A DNA stretch of 64,000 nucleotides from Bacteroidaceae bacterium. Its GTDB lineage: Bacteria > Bacteroidota > Bacteroidia > Bacteroidales > Bacteroidaceae. The stretch spans positions 62,001 through 126,000 of the forward strand of contig JAGAQH010000002.1 of assembly GCA_017622815.1 (NCBI GenBank), given 5' to 3'. Positions 1 through 8,440 of this stretch are shown one piece after another. The translations under genes and the position numbers were made by a program. The notes beneath the pieces are model-generated. The model did no database searches and was not told where the DNA came from. It was given only the letters and a program-made list of their open reading frames with translations. How positions within the stretch are numbered: the stretch's first letter is position 1; each line of letters opens with the position of its first letter.

Positions 1-811
1 TTTTTCTTCTGTTATAGTGGAAGATGCCATTGTGATACTGACTCTTTTTCGCATAGAATAAATCAATGCTATTGATTCCACACATACAGAAACTTATCAG
101 CGCAACATCCTGACCAAGCTCCTGGAGTGGATGCGTGAATCTGCTGAAGTCGGGAACGACCGCAAAGAACTTACGAAGCATATTGGGGCTTATCGCTCTT
201 TTGTTTGGTGTATCTTCTTTGGGGATTGTAATCTTGGGCCAAGGGTTTGTGATTAACTGAATACCTCTTTCTTCATCGTTGTACTCCAACATGGCAGCTT
301 TGTGAATCTGTCTGACGTTGATTGGGTATTTGTTTTTAGACCTTGCCGTCTGGGAAAGAGAGTATATCCATCTAGAAAGGAATGAGTATGTCAATTGTGA
401 AAACATGACCTCATTACCACCTGCAAATTTCTCCAAGCTATAAAGTGCCCACTTATAGTCGCGTGAAGTCCTTTCCTGGCCTCTGGCTTTCATCTTCTCT
501 ATATGCTTACGAGCGTACATTGAGAACGATATTCCATCCTTACCTTTCTGAATATAGTCCACAATTTCCTTGACTGTCCAGTCTTGTGTGTCAATCCTAT
601 TCAGAGTGTTGTAGTATTGATCAATCAATTTTGAGGTTTGTTGAATAACGAAAGGATCAAGAATATCCTTTTTGTTCCGACTCAGCCCCTTATCGTTAAC
701 CATCCATGAAGTCCTTAGATAAGAAACTTTACGATTGTGGGCAAAACGTATGTACACGACATACATACCATCTTTCCTCTTTGATTTTACAGTAGCTTTT
801 AATGTTGCCAT
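1..811 (-). CDS. Tyrosine-type site-specific integrase, 3' end beyond window
   Basis: The minus-strand frame opens with ATG at 811 and runs without a stop to the window edge (270 codons). The N-terminus (MATLKATVKSKRKDGMYVVY) matches the beta-rich arm-DNA-binding domain of Bacteroidetes phage-type integrases. It is followed by a SAM-like core-binding region at about residues 100-190 and the start of the catalytic domain near residue 225. The catalytic R, HxxR and Tyr lie outside the window, so activity cannot be judged. It reads away from the rest of the element, as an end-proximal integrase does. An att site should lie nearby but was not identified. Confidence 0.85.
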   Translation of the reverse strand, partial: MATLKATVKSKRKDGMYVVYIRFAHNRKVSYLRTSWMVNDKGLSRNKKDILDPFVIQQTSKLIDQYYNTLNRIDTQDWTVKEIVDYIQKGKDGISFSMYARKHIEKMKARGQERTSRDYKWALYSLEKFAGGNEVMFSQLTYSFLSRWIYSLSQTARSKNKYPINVRQIHKAAMLEYNDEERGIQLITNPWPKITIPKEDTPNKRAISPNMLRKFFAVVPDFSRFTHPLQELGQDVALISFCMCGINSIDLFYAKKSQYHNGIFHYNRRK

Positions 812-915
812 ATCAAATGTATATTATATGATTATACGCAATAGTGCGCATTCATATAATATAATTCAGGTTTCATAAGGCTCGCTCAAATCTAGGTAAA
901 TTTTACTATAGACCG

Positions 916-1071
916 ACCTATTGACACACGGAAAAGTGTTTGCACAATGGTATGTACATTATGCATATAAAGCAAAAAAATCAGCCGCAATAACCGCACT
1001 CAAATTTTTGGTAAACAGGCTCATATTTTGGTAAACAAATTTGAAGCAGAACTACCTATTGACACACGGAA
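916..1071 (+). repeat. 18-bp direct repeats, candidate integrase arm sites
   Basis: ACCTATTGACACACGGAA occurs at 916-933 and again, identically, at 1054-1071. Between them TTTTGGTAAACA is also duplicated (1006-1017 and 1026-1037, 20 bp apart, about two helical turns). The repeats lie 100-260 bp upstream of the integrase start. Spaced direct repeats beside an integrase are typical arm-type or excisionase sites. This assignment is from position only. Confidence 0.6.
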
Positions 1072-1153
1072 TGGCATTTTCCAAAAATATAACTAATTGT
1101 ATATCAGTGATTTGTAGTTTCAGAAATGTTTCCCGAAAAAACACGTTTTAGGA

Positions 1154-1209
1154 GAGATACAAAAAACGCAAGTGCTTTGTTATCAAGCACTTGCGTTTTT
1201 ATGTATCTC
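1154..1209. terminator. Long hairpin, probable bidirectional terminator
   Basis: Stem AACGCAAGTGCTT (1165-1177) pairs perfectly with AAGCACTTGCGTT (1185-1197) around a 7-nt loop. A-rich and T-rich flanks give a run of T on either strand. The pairing continues imperfectly outward through GAGATAC/GTATCTC. It sits between the leftward integrase and the rightward module. Confidence 0.6.
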
Positions 1210-1664
1210 AAAAATCCGAAAATTATTCACATTCGAGAGCGCCCTGCGCGGCGGCTAACAGATGCTGATTATCAACAAGTTACAGAGTTTTTGTAAACTA
1301 CTGGCGACTCTTTGACGACACATTCTGCACGTTTTTACACGCTCATGGCAACAATAAACGTGTTTTTACGGCAGAATAATCTCTTTCTATGTCATATTTT
1401 CATTTTTTGGGTTTACAATAAATTGCTCGACTTAGGTCTCACAATCGTTAACTGTAAATGCTTCATGTAATCTAGAGAACTATAGCCCTCAGAAACACTC
1501 TGCAAACTTGTTTGCAAAGTTAATGATTTCTTCTGAAATTACGCTTATTTTGCACGTTTTTCTTGCAGAATGTGTTATATTTTTAACATATATAGACGAA
1601 TTGACATCTCTTCTTGCCACAATTTGTCTCAGTTAAAAGAAAAACGGATGGATTCTTGCGGTGT

Positions 1665-1797
1665 AAGTTTAGGTTTAAGTTTAGATGTTCTTATATATAT
1701 AATAAGGTAAAGTAAACCCTAACCATAATGATTGAGTTTGCCATTTTCAGTTTAGAAACTCATGTATATATACATGGGTAAACGTAAACCTAAACTT
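1665..1797. repeat. 13-bp inverted repeat enclosing a 16-bp palindrome
   Basis: AAGTTTAGGTTTA (1665-1677) is the exact reverse complement of TAAACCTAAACTT (1785-1797). Between them are further GTTTAG/CTAAAC-like copies and the perfect palindrome CATGTATATATACATG (1761-1776). That palindrome resembles the ATGTATATATGTGT segment just upstream of parA (about 3279-3292), so a common binding protein is possible. Confidence 0.5.
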
Positions 1798-2165
1798 GTT
1801 TGACATAAGCTTCCTGGTTCCATATTTCTTTTTTTACCGAGGAAGTACCTATCGCCATTGCTCCCTCCCCTCTCGCTCTCTTTTCCTTTGACTGATAAAT
1901 CTGTTTTCGATGAAAAGAAAAAGATCATACCGTCTGCCGTTCCTGCTTTCGTGAGTTGATGAAATTAGGTTGCAAAGGTAACTGTTGTTCCTTCATCTAC
2001 CCAAGGTGAACCAATGGTATGACTCAAAATCTCCACGCCATTCGGGTTGTATTTGAAGCCATAACCTTGTGCTGATGGTCACAACACCTTGTGAAGCAAC
2101 ATAATTTCTAATCACTCCCGAAAGTAGAGAAATCTACAGTAGGGAAATAAAAAAACATCGAGATT

Positions 2166-2753
2166 ATGGCAAATCAAGCAACAACCAACTACAAGGTGAC
2201 AGGCTCACGCAAAGCAGTGAACGACCTGTGGAGCACTCTCCAAAAGATGGAGGTGAACAGTAAGAACATCTGGCTTTACCAGTTGGCAGAGCACTATGGC
2301 ATCGACTATGAGACAAAGCAAATCAGTGTCCGTGGTCACATCTATTGGGCAGAGTATGAGGAAGACCCTGCCAATGACTACTATCTGCTATCCTTTGAGA
2401 CAGAAACTGCATGGGATGCTTGCAATGAGTTTTTCGAGGAGATTAACCATCTGCTGTGGGACGAACTCTCTATCTCTTACAGAGTCTGTGAATGTGGCTG
2501 TGAGGTCTATTATGTACATGATGAAGGTGACTTCTTCCCTGAAGAGGTAGCAGTCAGTTCCAGCGGTGAACCATTCGAGGATGCTTGTGATGACATCTAC
2601 ACCACCCTCAAAGATGCTATCAATGAATGGTGTGAAAAGATGAACATCGAGCAAGGTGAGCGAACCGATGAGGAAATGATGAACTTCATCAATGAGTATG
2701 AGTATGACGATGATGACACATACTTCTACATCCGTCAATTTACTTTTGAATAA
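2166..2753 (+). CDS. Acidic conserved protein, possible Api92/YubB-type ferredoxin-like fold
   Basis: A 195-residue, strongly acidic protein with many D/E residues, especially at the C-terminus (EYEYDDDDTYF). The N-terminus (TNYKVTGSRKAVNDLWSTLQ) resembles the ferredoxin-like module of Api92/YubB-type mobile-element proteins. That link rests on a short pattern only. A CxCxC cluster (CECGC) lies near residue 108. The start is preceded by GGGAAATAAAAAAA, the same leader ending found before the genes at 8617 and 10539. It is the first gene of the maintenance module. Function unknown; DNA mimicry or antirestriction is conceivable given the charge. Confidence 0.7.
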   Translation: MANQATTNYKVTGSRKAVNDLWSTLQKMEVNSKNIWLYQLAEHYGIDYETKQISVRGHIYWAEYEEDPANDYYLLSFETETAWDACNEFFEEINHLLWDELSISYRVCECGCEVYYVHDEGDFFPEEVAVSSSGEPFEDACDDIYTTLKDAINEWCEKMNIEQGERTDEEMMNFINEYEYDDDDTYFYIRQFTFE

Positions 2754-2814
2754 CTAACCAGCGGTGGTATGCGGTCGCAATCGATGGCATACCATCGCAT
2801 AAAATCCTTAACGT

Positions 2815-3165
2815 ATGACAACAATTCAATCAATCCTGTACCGACTGACTGAAGCTGTTAGCGGTACTGACAAAGAACTCTACACCGAAGATGAGCTGAA
2901 CAAGTTTGCGTCCTTCTATCTCGACAAATGGGATGAGAACACAAGCGAGAATATAATTGCAGAGTCTTTCACAGATTTCTGGTGGAACACAGACAGAACT
3001 TGCAGAAGGTGCTCTGTCTGTGGCAAGCTAATGAGTGAGGGCTATTGTGTCGATATGGGTGCAGCCTACTACTGCTCTGACGAATGCCTTCATGCTGAAT
3101 ACTCTGATGAGGAATGGACAGAAGAGTGCGAGAATAACGACCAGAGTTATTACACCGAATGGTAA
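2815..3165 (+). CDS. Small zinc-binding protein of the maintenance module
   Basis: A 116-residue acidic protein. A central four-cysteine module (CRRCSVCG, then YYCSDEC about 15 residues later) looks like a treble-clef or zinc-ribbon site. The flanks are acidic and aromatic (WTEECENNDQSYYTEW at the C-terminus). It lies 61 bp after the preceding acidic gene and probably shares its transcript. No enzymatic motif is visible. A DNA- or protein-binding role is inference. Confidence 0.65.
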   Translation: MTTIQSILYRLTEAVSGTDKELYTEDELNKFASFYLDKWDENTSENIIAESFTDFWWNTDRTCRRCSVCGKLMSEGYCVDMGAAYYCSDECLHAEYSDEEWTEECENNDQSYYTEW

Positions 3166-3261
3166 AGTGTCTCTCTTCTCTGACCGAACTTACTATATAA
3201 GTACTATATTGTTTTTCTTATATAGGTGCTATTCTTCACCTACTTCTTATTTAACTATACC

Positions 3262-3297
3262 TTTGTACACGGTTACACATGTATATATGTGTACAAG
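3262..3297. promoter_or_regulatory. Parititon-like site cluster upstream of parA
   Basis: TTTGTACAC (3262-3270) is followed by TACACAT (3274-3280) and its reverse complement ATGTGTA (3287-3293) around a 6-bp spacer, ending in GTACAAG. The same words recur downstream of the parA pair (4462-4553) and at 5174-5206. This suggests operator or centromere sites for the partition proteins. Confidence 0.5.
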
Positions 3298-3349
3298 TTG
3301 ACAAACATTCATGTGGACATATTTATAAAATAATAACAACTGGATTTCT

Positions 3350-4108
3350 ATGTTACATAAAGTCATCACTTTAGCCAACTTCAAAGGCGGCGTAGGAAAA
3401 TCGACATCTACTGCTGCTATTGGTGCTTGTTTAGCCATGAAAGGCTACAAGGTTTTGCTGGTTGACCTCGATGGTCAAAGTAATCTCACACTCTATTATG
3501 TTCCAAACGCAGATATGTTGGAAGATAGTATTTATGATACTTTGGTCTCTGGTAAAGCGATTCCAATCATTAACGTCAAGCCGAACCTTGACATTGTTCC
3601 ATCATCCCTGGAAATGTCCAGTGCCGAGATTGCAATGACTAATACGCTTGCCAGAGAGCAAGTCCTGTCACGAGCACTGTCTGATGTCAAAATCAATTAT
3701 GACTTCATTCTTATTGATTGCCCCCCATCTTTAGGCATAGTTACGACAAATGCCTTTATTGCAGCTGACGAGATCTTGGTTCCAATGACCCCAGAACTCT
3801 TACCGCTAAAAGGCATGAAGATGCTCGATTCCTTTGTAAGTTCATTGAAGGTTGTAAGACCATCTGTTAAGTTAAGTGGTGTTTTCATCACCAGATACAA
3901 CCATCGCAAACTCAATAAAGCCGTATCTGAAGCTTTGAAGAAAAGGTATGCTGACATCACTTTCAAAACCATTATCAGAGAGAATATCTCTATAGCAGAG
4001 TCTGCTGGAAGCGGTCAGAGCATCTTTGAATACGAGCCTAACTCTAACGGAGCAAAAGACTATCTTGAACTAACAGAGGAAATACTCAGACAATTCAACA
4101 TTTCATAA
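3350..4108 (+). CDS. parA: ParA-family partition ATPase
   Basis: A 252-residue Walker-type ATPase of the ParA/Soj family, usual length. The deviant Walker A KGGVGKST is at residues 12-19, the DLDGQSN loop (Walker A') near residue 40, and Walker B FILIDCPPS near residue 120. These proteins position plasmids or stabilise integrative elements using ATP-dependent DNA binding. It lacks an N-terminal HTH, so any repression needs the partner. The gene at 4111 follows after 2 bp, giving a classic parA-parB-like pair. Repeated GTACACAAG-type sites flank the pair. Confidence 0.9.
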   Translation: MLHKVITLANFKGGVGKSTSTAAIGACLAMKGYKVLLVDLDGQSNLTLYYVPNADMLEDSIYDTLVSGKAIPIINVKPNLDIVPSSLEMSSAEIAMTNTLAREQVLSRALSDVKINYDFILIDCPPSLGIVTTNAFIAADEILVPMTPELLPLKGMKMLDSFVSSLKVVRPSVKLSGVFITRYNHRKLNKAVSEALKKRYADITFKTIIRENISIAESAGSGQSIFEYEPNSNGAKDYLELTEEILRQFNIS

Positions 4109-4110
4109 CT

Positions 4111-4437
4111 ATGAGCAAGAAGAACATGGATGCTTTACTCAGCAATATCATGGGTGAAGCAATAGAAAGACCTACAGAGATTACTGTTGCAGAGACTACT
4201 CAACCGGACAAGGCTCCTCTTTCATCCAAGGAGAAAAAGAAAGATGTTCCTTCAAGACACTTCACTTTTATCTGTTCCACAGAACTTGCAAATAAGGTTC
4301 AGGCAATTGCCCGTAAGGAGGGCTTTACTATACGTGCCTTAATGGAATACATGATGCGAAAAGGTGTTGATTCCTACGAAAGCAAGCATGGTAAGATAAA
4401 GAAAATCAAAGCAAAAGGAGTGTCCGACGTAATGTAA
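4111..4437 (+). CDS. Small basic ParB-analogue / DUF3408-like DNA-binding protein
   Basis: A 108-residue protein with a disordered N-terminal half and a basic C-terminal half (RHFTFICSTELANKVQAIAR, then ALMEYMMRKGVDSYE) that reads like a ribbon-helix-helix or DUF3408-type domain. It starts 2 bp after the parA stop. Such small partners replace ParB in many Bacteroidetes elements and bind centromere sites. The repeat cluster beginning 25 bp downstream of its stop is the obvious candidate target. Binding has not been shown. Confidence 0.75.
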   Translation: MSKKNMDALLSNIMGEAIERPTEITVAETTQPDKAPLSSKEKKKDVPSRHFTFICSTELANKVQAIARKEGFTIRALMEYMMRKGVDSYESKHGKIKKIKAKGVSDVM

Positions 4438-4461
4438 ACTTATATACATGAATACAATTAT

Positions 4462-4553
4462 ACAAGTGGACAAGGCAACAAGTAAACTTGTTTTCAAGTA
4501 CACATATAAACAAGTGGTTAAGTAAACAAGTACACATGTATTCTTGTACACAA
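4462..4553 (+). repeat. Tandem composite repeats, candidate parS/centromere
   Basis: Three words recur in the same order in two units: ACAAGTGG (4462-4469, 4510-4517), AAGTAAAC (4480-4487, 4520-4527) and CAAGTACACAT (4495-4505, 4527-4537). CTTGTACACAA (4543-4553) follows. The array lies between the parAB-like pair and the lipoprotein gene, the usual place for parS. It may also act as operator for the downstream gene. Confidence 0.55.
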
Positions 4554-4579
4554 ATTTGAACTCAAAAAACATAAGTAAA

Positions 4580-5101
4580 ATGAAAAGATTAATTCCACTT
4601 GCCATCCTCTCAATCACGATGGCCCTCCCCTCGTTCCTAACATCTTGTAGCAGTGAGGATGAACTTCTCCCTGACACACCAGAAGTACTGAAGCCAACAA
4701 TCACGAATTGGATAGAGCCTTGGCATATCCAAGGTTCAGGAATTGAGGAAGTCAAGGCGTACATGTCAACTTCAATGTATGGCTACACTCTGACAAATGA
4801 ATCAAGCTCGACAGCCAACTATCAGTTGGTGTATTCTGGTTCTTATAAATCCACAGGTCTGATATATAGTTTCACTAAGCATGAAGGTGGTTTGTACTCT
4901 GTTATTGATACAGAGTTGTGTGTGAACAAGTCTGTTATCATCAAGTATCTCAATGAGCACTATTCCCTTGTGTCAGGAGCTGGCAGTGACGATGAGAACA
5001 TTCAATACCTATTTACCACTCCAGACAAGTCAACAGTCATAACTACCCTAAAGGTATCTGATGAGTGTTTTAATGTCAGTTATTCTTTTGTGACCCATTA
5101 A
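4580..5101 (+). CDS. Predicted lipoprotein, unknown function
   Basis: The ATG at 4580 gives a 173-residue protein with a textbook lipoprotein signal (MKRLIPLAILSITMALPSF, then LTSC at the lipobox). The longer reading frame to 4544 would hide this signal, so the later start is preferred. The mature part is S/T/Y-rich with alternating beta-like segments and no recognised domain. It is preceded by the partition repeat array. A surface or periplasmic role on the host cell is inferred from the signal only. Confidence 0.75.
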   Translation: MKRLIPLAILSITMALPSFLTSCSSEDELLPDTPEVLKPTITNWIEPWHIQGSGIEEVKAYMSTSMYGYTLTNESSSTANYQLVYSGSYKSTGLIYSFTKHEGGLYSVIDTELCVNKSVIIKYLNEHYSLVSGAGSDDENIQYLFTTPDKSTVITTLKVSDECFNVSYSFVTH

Positions 5102-5998
5102 GCACATTCAAGAACTTCATCTACAGTAACCATCCTCAGGACACATTTCTTGAAGATGGTTACTTGTTGTTTTGTAAACTTGTGTACCTGTTTACATGTA
5201 CACAAGAATTACCTTTTATTAGGGAATACGTTACCAAATATAAATTCGGCAACAAATACGATTTCTTACCGAATTTATAAAACCGTACAAAAGACCACAC
5301 TGCATTCTTATTGTGAACTATTTGTACAATGGTTATAGATTTGTTATTCGAAAATACAGTTCGCACTAATTTGCTCATTCCAATAATTATTCTGTCTGAC
5401 GACCCAAAGACTGTAAAGGCTCACTTGACCTTCTTCTTGCTTTTTCTCTTTTATCCCCTTTCTTTTGTCGAATCTCATGCTGCTGCCTAACAGGACAGCT
5501 TGTAGCCGAACACTCCTAATCTCTTTTCCCGCTCTTCAGTCTTGGCCTTCCACAGCATAGACTCTTTGCTTGTCGATGGGCATTCTTGTTCTACATGCTC
5601 CCATCTAATAGCGGAATGATACGCAGCACCTCGCATGTCCTTCTCCGTCCGATGGCCATGACGTGCCCAGTCTGAGCGTTGGACTGTCGGGCATCCTCCT
5701 TTTCGTATCTGTCACTGAATTGTTCTTATTCCGACTTACTCATTGATGACTTTTCCGGGCGAAGCGAGTACAATTACTTTTTCCGTCGCAAAGTTAGTGC
5801 AAGCCGTATTCTGCAAGTACCAGGTGCCTTATTCCTCGAATTATTTCAAAAACTTTTTGCCGTCTGCAGGGCATCCAATAAAAACTTTTCAGGCCCCGGG
5901 GTGAAATAATTCGGTAATTCCTTGCATTCCCATACTTCCCTTGCCAACTCTTAAAGCAACGTAAAAAATAAATGTTTCACTTCTAAAAATTCAAAACA
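5102..5998. other. 0.9-kb intergenic region with two large inverted repeats
   Basis: After the par-like site at 5174-5206 there is an inverted repeat ATAAATTCGG (5240-5249) / CCGAATTTAT (5269-5278). Close to the SSB gene is GAATTATTTCA (5838-5848), exactly complementary to TGAAATAATTC (5902-5912), which could fold as an SSB leader. A leftward TAACTTTG box at 5796-5789 precedes a weak 49-codon minus frame (5636-5487, stop TAG) with plausible composition. I do not call it as a gene. Confidence 0.5.
5174..5206. repeat. Nested inverted repeat with partition-site words
   Basis: CTTGTGTAC (5179-5187) pairs with GTACACAAG (5198-5206). Nested with it, GTAAAC (5174-5179) pairs with GTTTAC (5190-5195). 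Both words also occur in the arrays at 3262-3297 and 4462-4553. A third copy about 750 bp downstream of the partner gene suggests a distributed binding locus. Confidence 0.5.
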
Positions 5999-6379
5999 AT
6001 GAAAAAGATCGAGAACAATTTCGCAGTAACAGGTTTCGTAGGTAAGGATGCAGAAATCCGTCAGTTCACAACCGCTTCAGTAGCACGTTTCTCACTGGCT
6101 ATCGGCCGCATCGAGAAGAACGGCGAGGAAAACAACCGCGTATCGGCTTTCATCAATGTGGAAGCATGGCGCAAGAACGAGAACGCCGATTCATTCGACA
6201 AGCTCACAAAGAACACCATGCTCACCGTGGAAGGCTACTTCAAGCCTGAAGAGTGGAGCGATCAGGATGGAGTCAAGCACAACCGCGTCGTGCTGGTAGC
6301 CACCAAGTTCTATGAGACTCCCGACAAGGAGGAAGCTCCGAAGGAGGAGAAAAAGACTTCCAAGAAGAAGGCCAAGTGA
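5999..6379 (+). CDS. ssb: Single-stranded DNA-binding protein (OB fold), first of two
   Basis: A 126-residue SSB-family protein. The OB-fold pattern is clear (NNFAVTGFVGKDAEIRQF, INVEAWRKNENAD, LTVEGYFKPEEW). The C-terminus is a basic Lys-rich tail (KKTSKKKAK) instead of the acidic DDIPF tip, so it probably does not recruit host SSB-interacting proteins in the usual way. A second SSB with a proper tip follows at 6468. These proteins protect single-stranded DNA during transfer or replication. The gene is preceded by a long inverted-repeat leader (5838-5912). Confidence 0.85.
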   Translation: MKKIENNFAVTGFVGKDAEIRQFTTASVARFSLAIGRIEKNGEENNRVSAFINVEAWRKNENADSFDKLTKNTMLTVEGYFKPEEWSDQDGVKHNRVVLVATKFYETPDKEEAPKEEKKTSKKKAK

Positions 6380-6467
6380 GCCTTCTTCTTCCTCTTACGA
6401 GGAAAGATTCCCAACGAAAGGGAAAAGAAAACTCAAAGATTATTCACCATCTAACAATTTCAAGATT

Positions 6468-6890
6468 ATGATTTACACACACACTATCGGACGCATCGGC
6501 AAGGATTGCCAGGTCATCACAGGAACACACGGAACATTCATGGCGGTTGACATAGCCGTTGATGATTACTCCAAAGGTCAGAACATCACCACATGGGTAA
6601 GGGTACGCAGCAGCCGTGAGAACCATGTCCGTCTGGCTGAATACCTCACCAAGGGAAGGCTCATTCTCGTGGAGGGAACTATCTCTACATCACAGTGGAC
6701 AGACCGCCAAGGCGAGAGCCACACCCAAATCTCCATCAATGCGGACAGCATCGCTTTCGTCAACGCAGGGAAGAAAGACGAGCAGAACGCCGACCCGAAG
6801 AAGGCTGCAAAGAAAGGTGCCAAGGCAAAGAACACGCCCCAACCACCGCAGGACGCTCCAGCACCTGACGAGAAGGACATGCCGTTCTAA
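6468..6890 (+). CDS. ssb: Single-stranded DNA-binding protein with canonical MPF tip
   Basis: A 140-residue SSB. The start is set at the ATG at 6468, because the frame upstream is the shadow of the first SSB. The OB fold spans about residues 1-105 (MIYTHTIGRIGKDCQV, WVRVRSSRENHVRLAEYL, LVEGTISTSQWTDRQG). A Lys/Ala/Pro-rich linker then leads to the acidic tip DEKDMPF that contacts partner proteins in bacterial SSBs. It forms an operon with the tail-less SSB upstream, giving the element two SSBs of different interaction type. Confidence 0.88.
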   Translation: MIYTHTIGRIGKDCQVITGTHGTFMAVDIAVDDYSKGQNITTWVRVRSSRENHVRLAEYLTKGRLILVEGTISTSQWTDRQGESHTQISINADSIAFVNAGKKDEQNADPKKAAKKGAKAKNTPQPPQDAPAPDEKDMPF

Positions 6891-6908
6891 TGAAGGAAGG
6901 AGGACGCA

Positions 6909-7073
6909 ATGAGATACGCAAGGCTTTTCGTTCCCTATCGGGGATATTGGGACATTCAAGTTGATTTGAATAGCATCGAGGGTGGCTATCATGGCTATCA
7001 GTACAACTGCATCGTAGTAGGCAGCGGAGCGGAGATAACCTGCTATCGGGACGAGTTTGAGTTTGTGGACTAA
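6909..7073 (+). CDS. Small orphan protein (54 aa)
   Basis: A short frame from ATG 6909 to TAA 7071-7073, 18 bp after the SSB stop. The 54 residues are aromatic and Gly-rich (VPYRGYWDIQVDLNSIEG) and end in an acidic segment (RDEFEFVD). Its tight spacing within the ssb operon and protein-like composition support it. No domain recognised. Confidence 0.5.
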   Translation: MRYARLFVPYRGYWDIQVDLNSIEGGYHGYQYNCIVVGSGAEITCYRDEFEFVD

Positions 7074-7088
7074 TATTTTTCAAAGACT

Positions 7089-7310
7089 ATGGATTGGCAT
7101 ATCATCTACGCAAAATTCGATGGATGCAAGAGCTTCAAGGCTTTTGACATCAACGAGGGAAGACAAGTCGGTAATCTGATTTATGCTTCTCTGGTGGAGA
7201 ACACGGAGGACACCCGGCAGAAACTCCAGAAGCTGGCAGACTTGAACAAGGGGCTTCACCTTGTGCTACAACTTCGCAGGAAAGGCAGAGTGTGCTTTCA
7301 GACTAAGTAA
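7089..7310 (+). CDS. Small orphan protein of the ssb operon (73 aa)
   Basis: Seventy-three residues, 15 bp after the preceding small frame. The pattern is mixed beta then helix (MDWHIIYAKFDGCKSFKAF, then TRQKLQKLADLNKGLHLVL). It probably belongs to the same transcript as the two SSBs. I do not recognise the family. Confidence 0.55.
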   Translation: MDWHIIYAKFDGCKSFKAFDINEGRQVGNLIYASLVENTEDTRQKLQKLADLNKGLHLVLQLRRKGRVCFQTK

Positions 7311-7354
7311 AAGGTAACGGGCAGACCAACCATCTGCCCACAATTTTTCTTTTT

Positions 7355-7459
7355 ATGGAACAGCCAAAAGACATCAAGCGTGAGCAGATAAAGGCTCTGA
7401 TGGAAAAGATGAAGCAGGATGGGAAGCCCATTGATTGGGCTACCATTGTCCTTTGCTGA
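7355..7459 (+). CDS. Last small peptide of the ssb operon (34 aa)
   Basis: ATG 7355 to TGA 7459 encodes a charged helical peptide (MEQPKDIKREQIKALMEKMK) ending PIDWATIVLC. A strong intrinsic terminator starts 8 bp after the stop, which argues that this is the real 3' end of the operon. Short length limits certainty. Confidence 0.4.
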   Translation: MEQPKDIKREQIKALMEKMKQDGKPIDWATIVLC

Positions 7460-7467
7460 ACCCAGCG

Positions 7468-7497
7468 CGTCCTGCTGTAAACGGCAGGACGTTTTCT
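7468..7497 (+). terminator. Intrinsic terminator of the ssb operon
   Basis: CGTCCTGC (7468-7475) pairs with GCAGGACG (7484-7491) around an 8-nt loop, followed by TTTTCTT. An eight-pair GC-rich stem plus T-run is a standard Rho-independent terminator. Confidence 0.8.
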
Positions 7498-8440
7498 TGT
7501 TGTACCTTCATTCCATTATCCTTCAGAAAGTGTACTTCATCGGTGAAGCGATGCTGCACTGATAAAGCACACATACTTCAGGAGAGGCAAACACGGAACA
7601 ACTTGCTTCAGCTGCCAAGGATGATCGCATAGCGCACATGCTCAGCATCTGAAGCGAGTCCATCCGTCTTGTAGCTTGCCTCTCTAATTCCATTTCACTT
7701 TTCATCTTGACCTCTTATAACAGCCTTACAAAATGATCTTTTAATACTTTGTGCCTCACTTTATAGTGTCGTAATGCTTCGCCCCACACCATGAAGCCAA
7801 GCCCTGTCCCATTAACAGAGTCTTTATTTTCAGTCAGCAGAGCATGATTGAAAGAAAAGACACTGTCACAGGGAGGGGCAATCACGAAAAGGTAGCCGGT
7901 CATCTTCAAACAGGGTCGGTGAGATCGCAGGGCGAAACCTCACTGACGCTGTTCTTGCTGACAGTCCACCACTTCGTCTGTAAGATTGCCCTGGCTGGAC
8001 TCTGGCTTCATTCCCACCCATACTTATTGTAATCTGACGGCAATGATAGTTATAAACTGACGGATGGTATGCTTCTAAGCTGACGAGTAAGTCTTTCATT
8101 ATAACCTACGCCCACACCATTGTCTAAACAGCATTCTCAGTTTGTCATAGAGGGAAAACTCTTGTGGTCAAGCGAGTTGATCATAAGAGTTTCCTCACTC
8201 TGCCAAAGGTATGTCAAGGAGACTCTATCAAGCCTTGCCAGAAGGTATTTGGCAAAACTAAACACTTTGCCAGATACGTTCTGTCTTTCCGGCTGTGATG
8301 GAGACTCCTCTTATTGACATACTGGCTGAGGATGCCTGTTTGGACAAGCCCGCCCCACCTTTTATAATTGTTATACATGACATTTTCTGTCATATCCTTC
8401 AAAGCCCGTGAAAAGGAATTCTTCTGCAAAGGTAGTTTCG
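7498..8440. other. About 0.94 kb without a supported gene
   Basis: All frames are short or overlap one another with poor codon structure. Small hairpins are visible: AAAACTCTT (8157-8165) with AAGAGTTT (8186-8193), and TTGCCA/TGGCAA near 8236-8255. The region may be decayed DNA or hold an untranslated RNA. Nothing more can be supported. Confidence 0.4.

Larger units (their letters stand above)
812..2165. other. 1.35-kb non-coding region between integrase and first cargo operon
   Basis: No ORF with convincing codon use was found. The region holds paired direct repeats next to the integrase (916-1071), a long hairpin (1154-1209), a perfect GCAAAC-TT-GTTTGC palindrome near 1502-1515, a distant inverted repeat CACATTCTGCA (1319-1329) / TGCAGAATGTG (1564-1574), and an AT-rich inverted repeat with a central palindrome (1665-1797). 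These features suit integrase binding, excision control or replication/partition functions. Which one is inference only. Confidence 0.6.

Noticed and set aside
4437-4560. Short repeats as a CRISPR array
   Set aside because: Repeats are 8-11 bp words without constant spacers and sit beside parAB, so a partition locus is far more likely.
5487-5636. A 49-codon minus frame
   Set aside because: Composition is plausible, but there is no domain, leader or neighbour to support it; it is mentioned only in the intergenic note.
7523-7705. A 60-codon minus frame
   Set aside because: It is isolated, Cys/Met/Ser-rich and lies in a region with no other coding signal.
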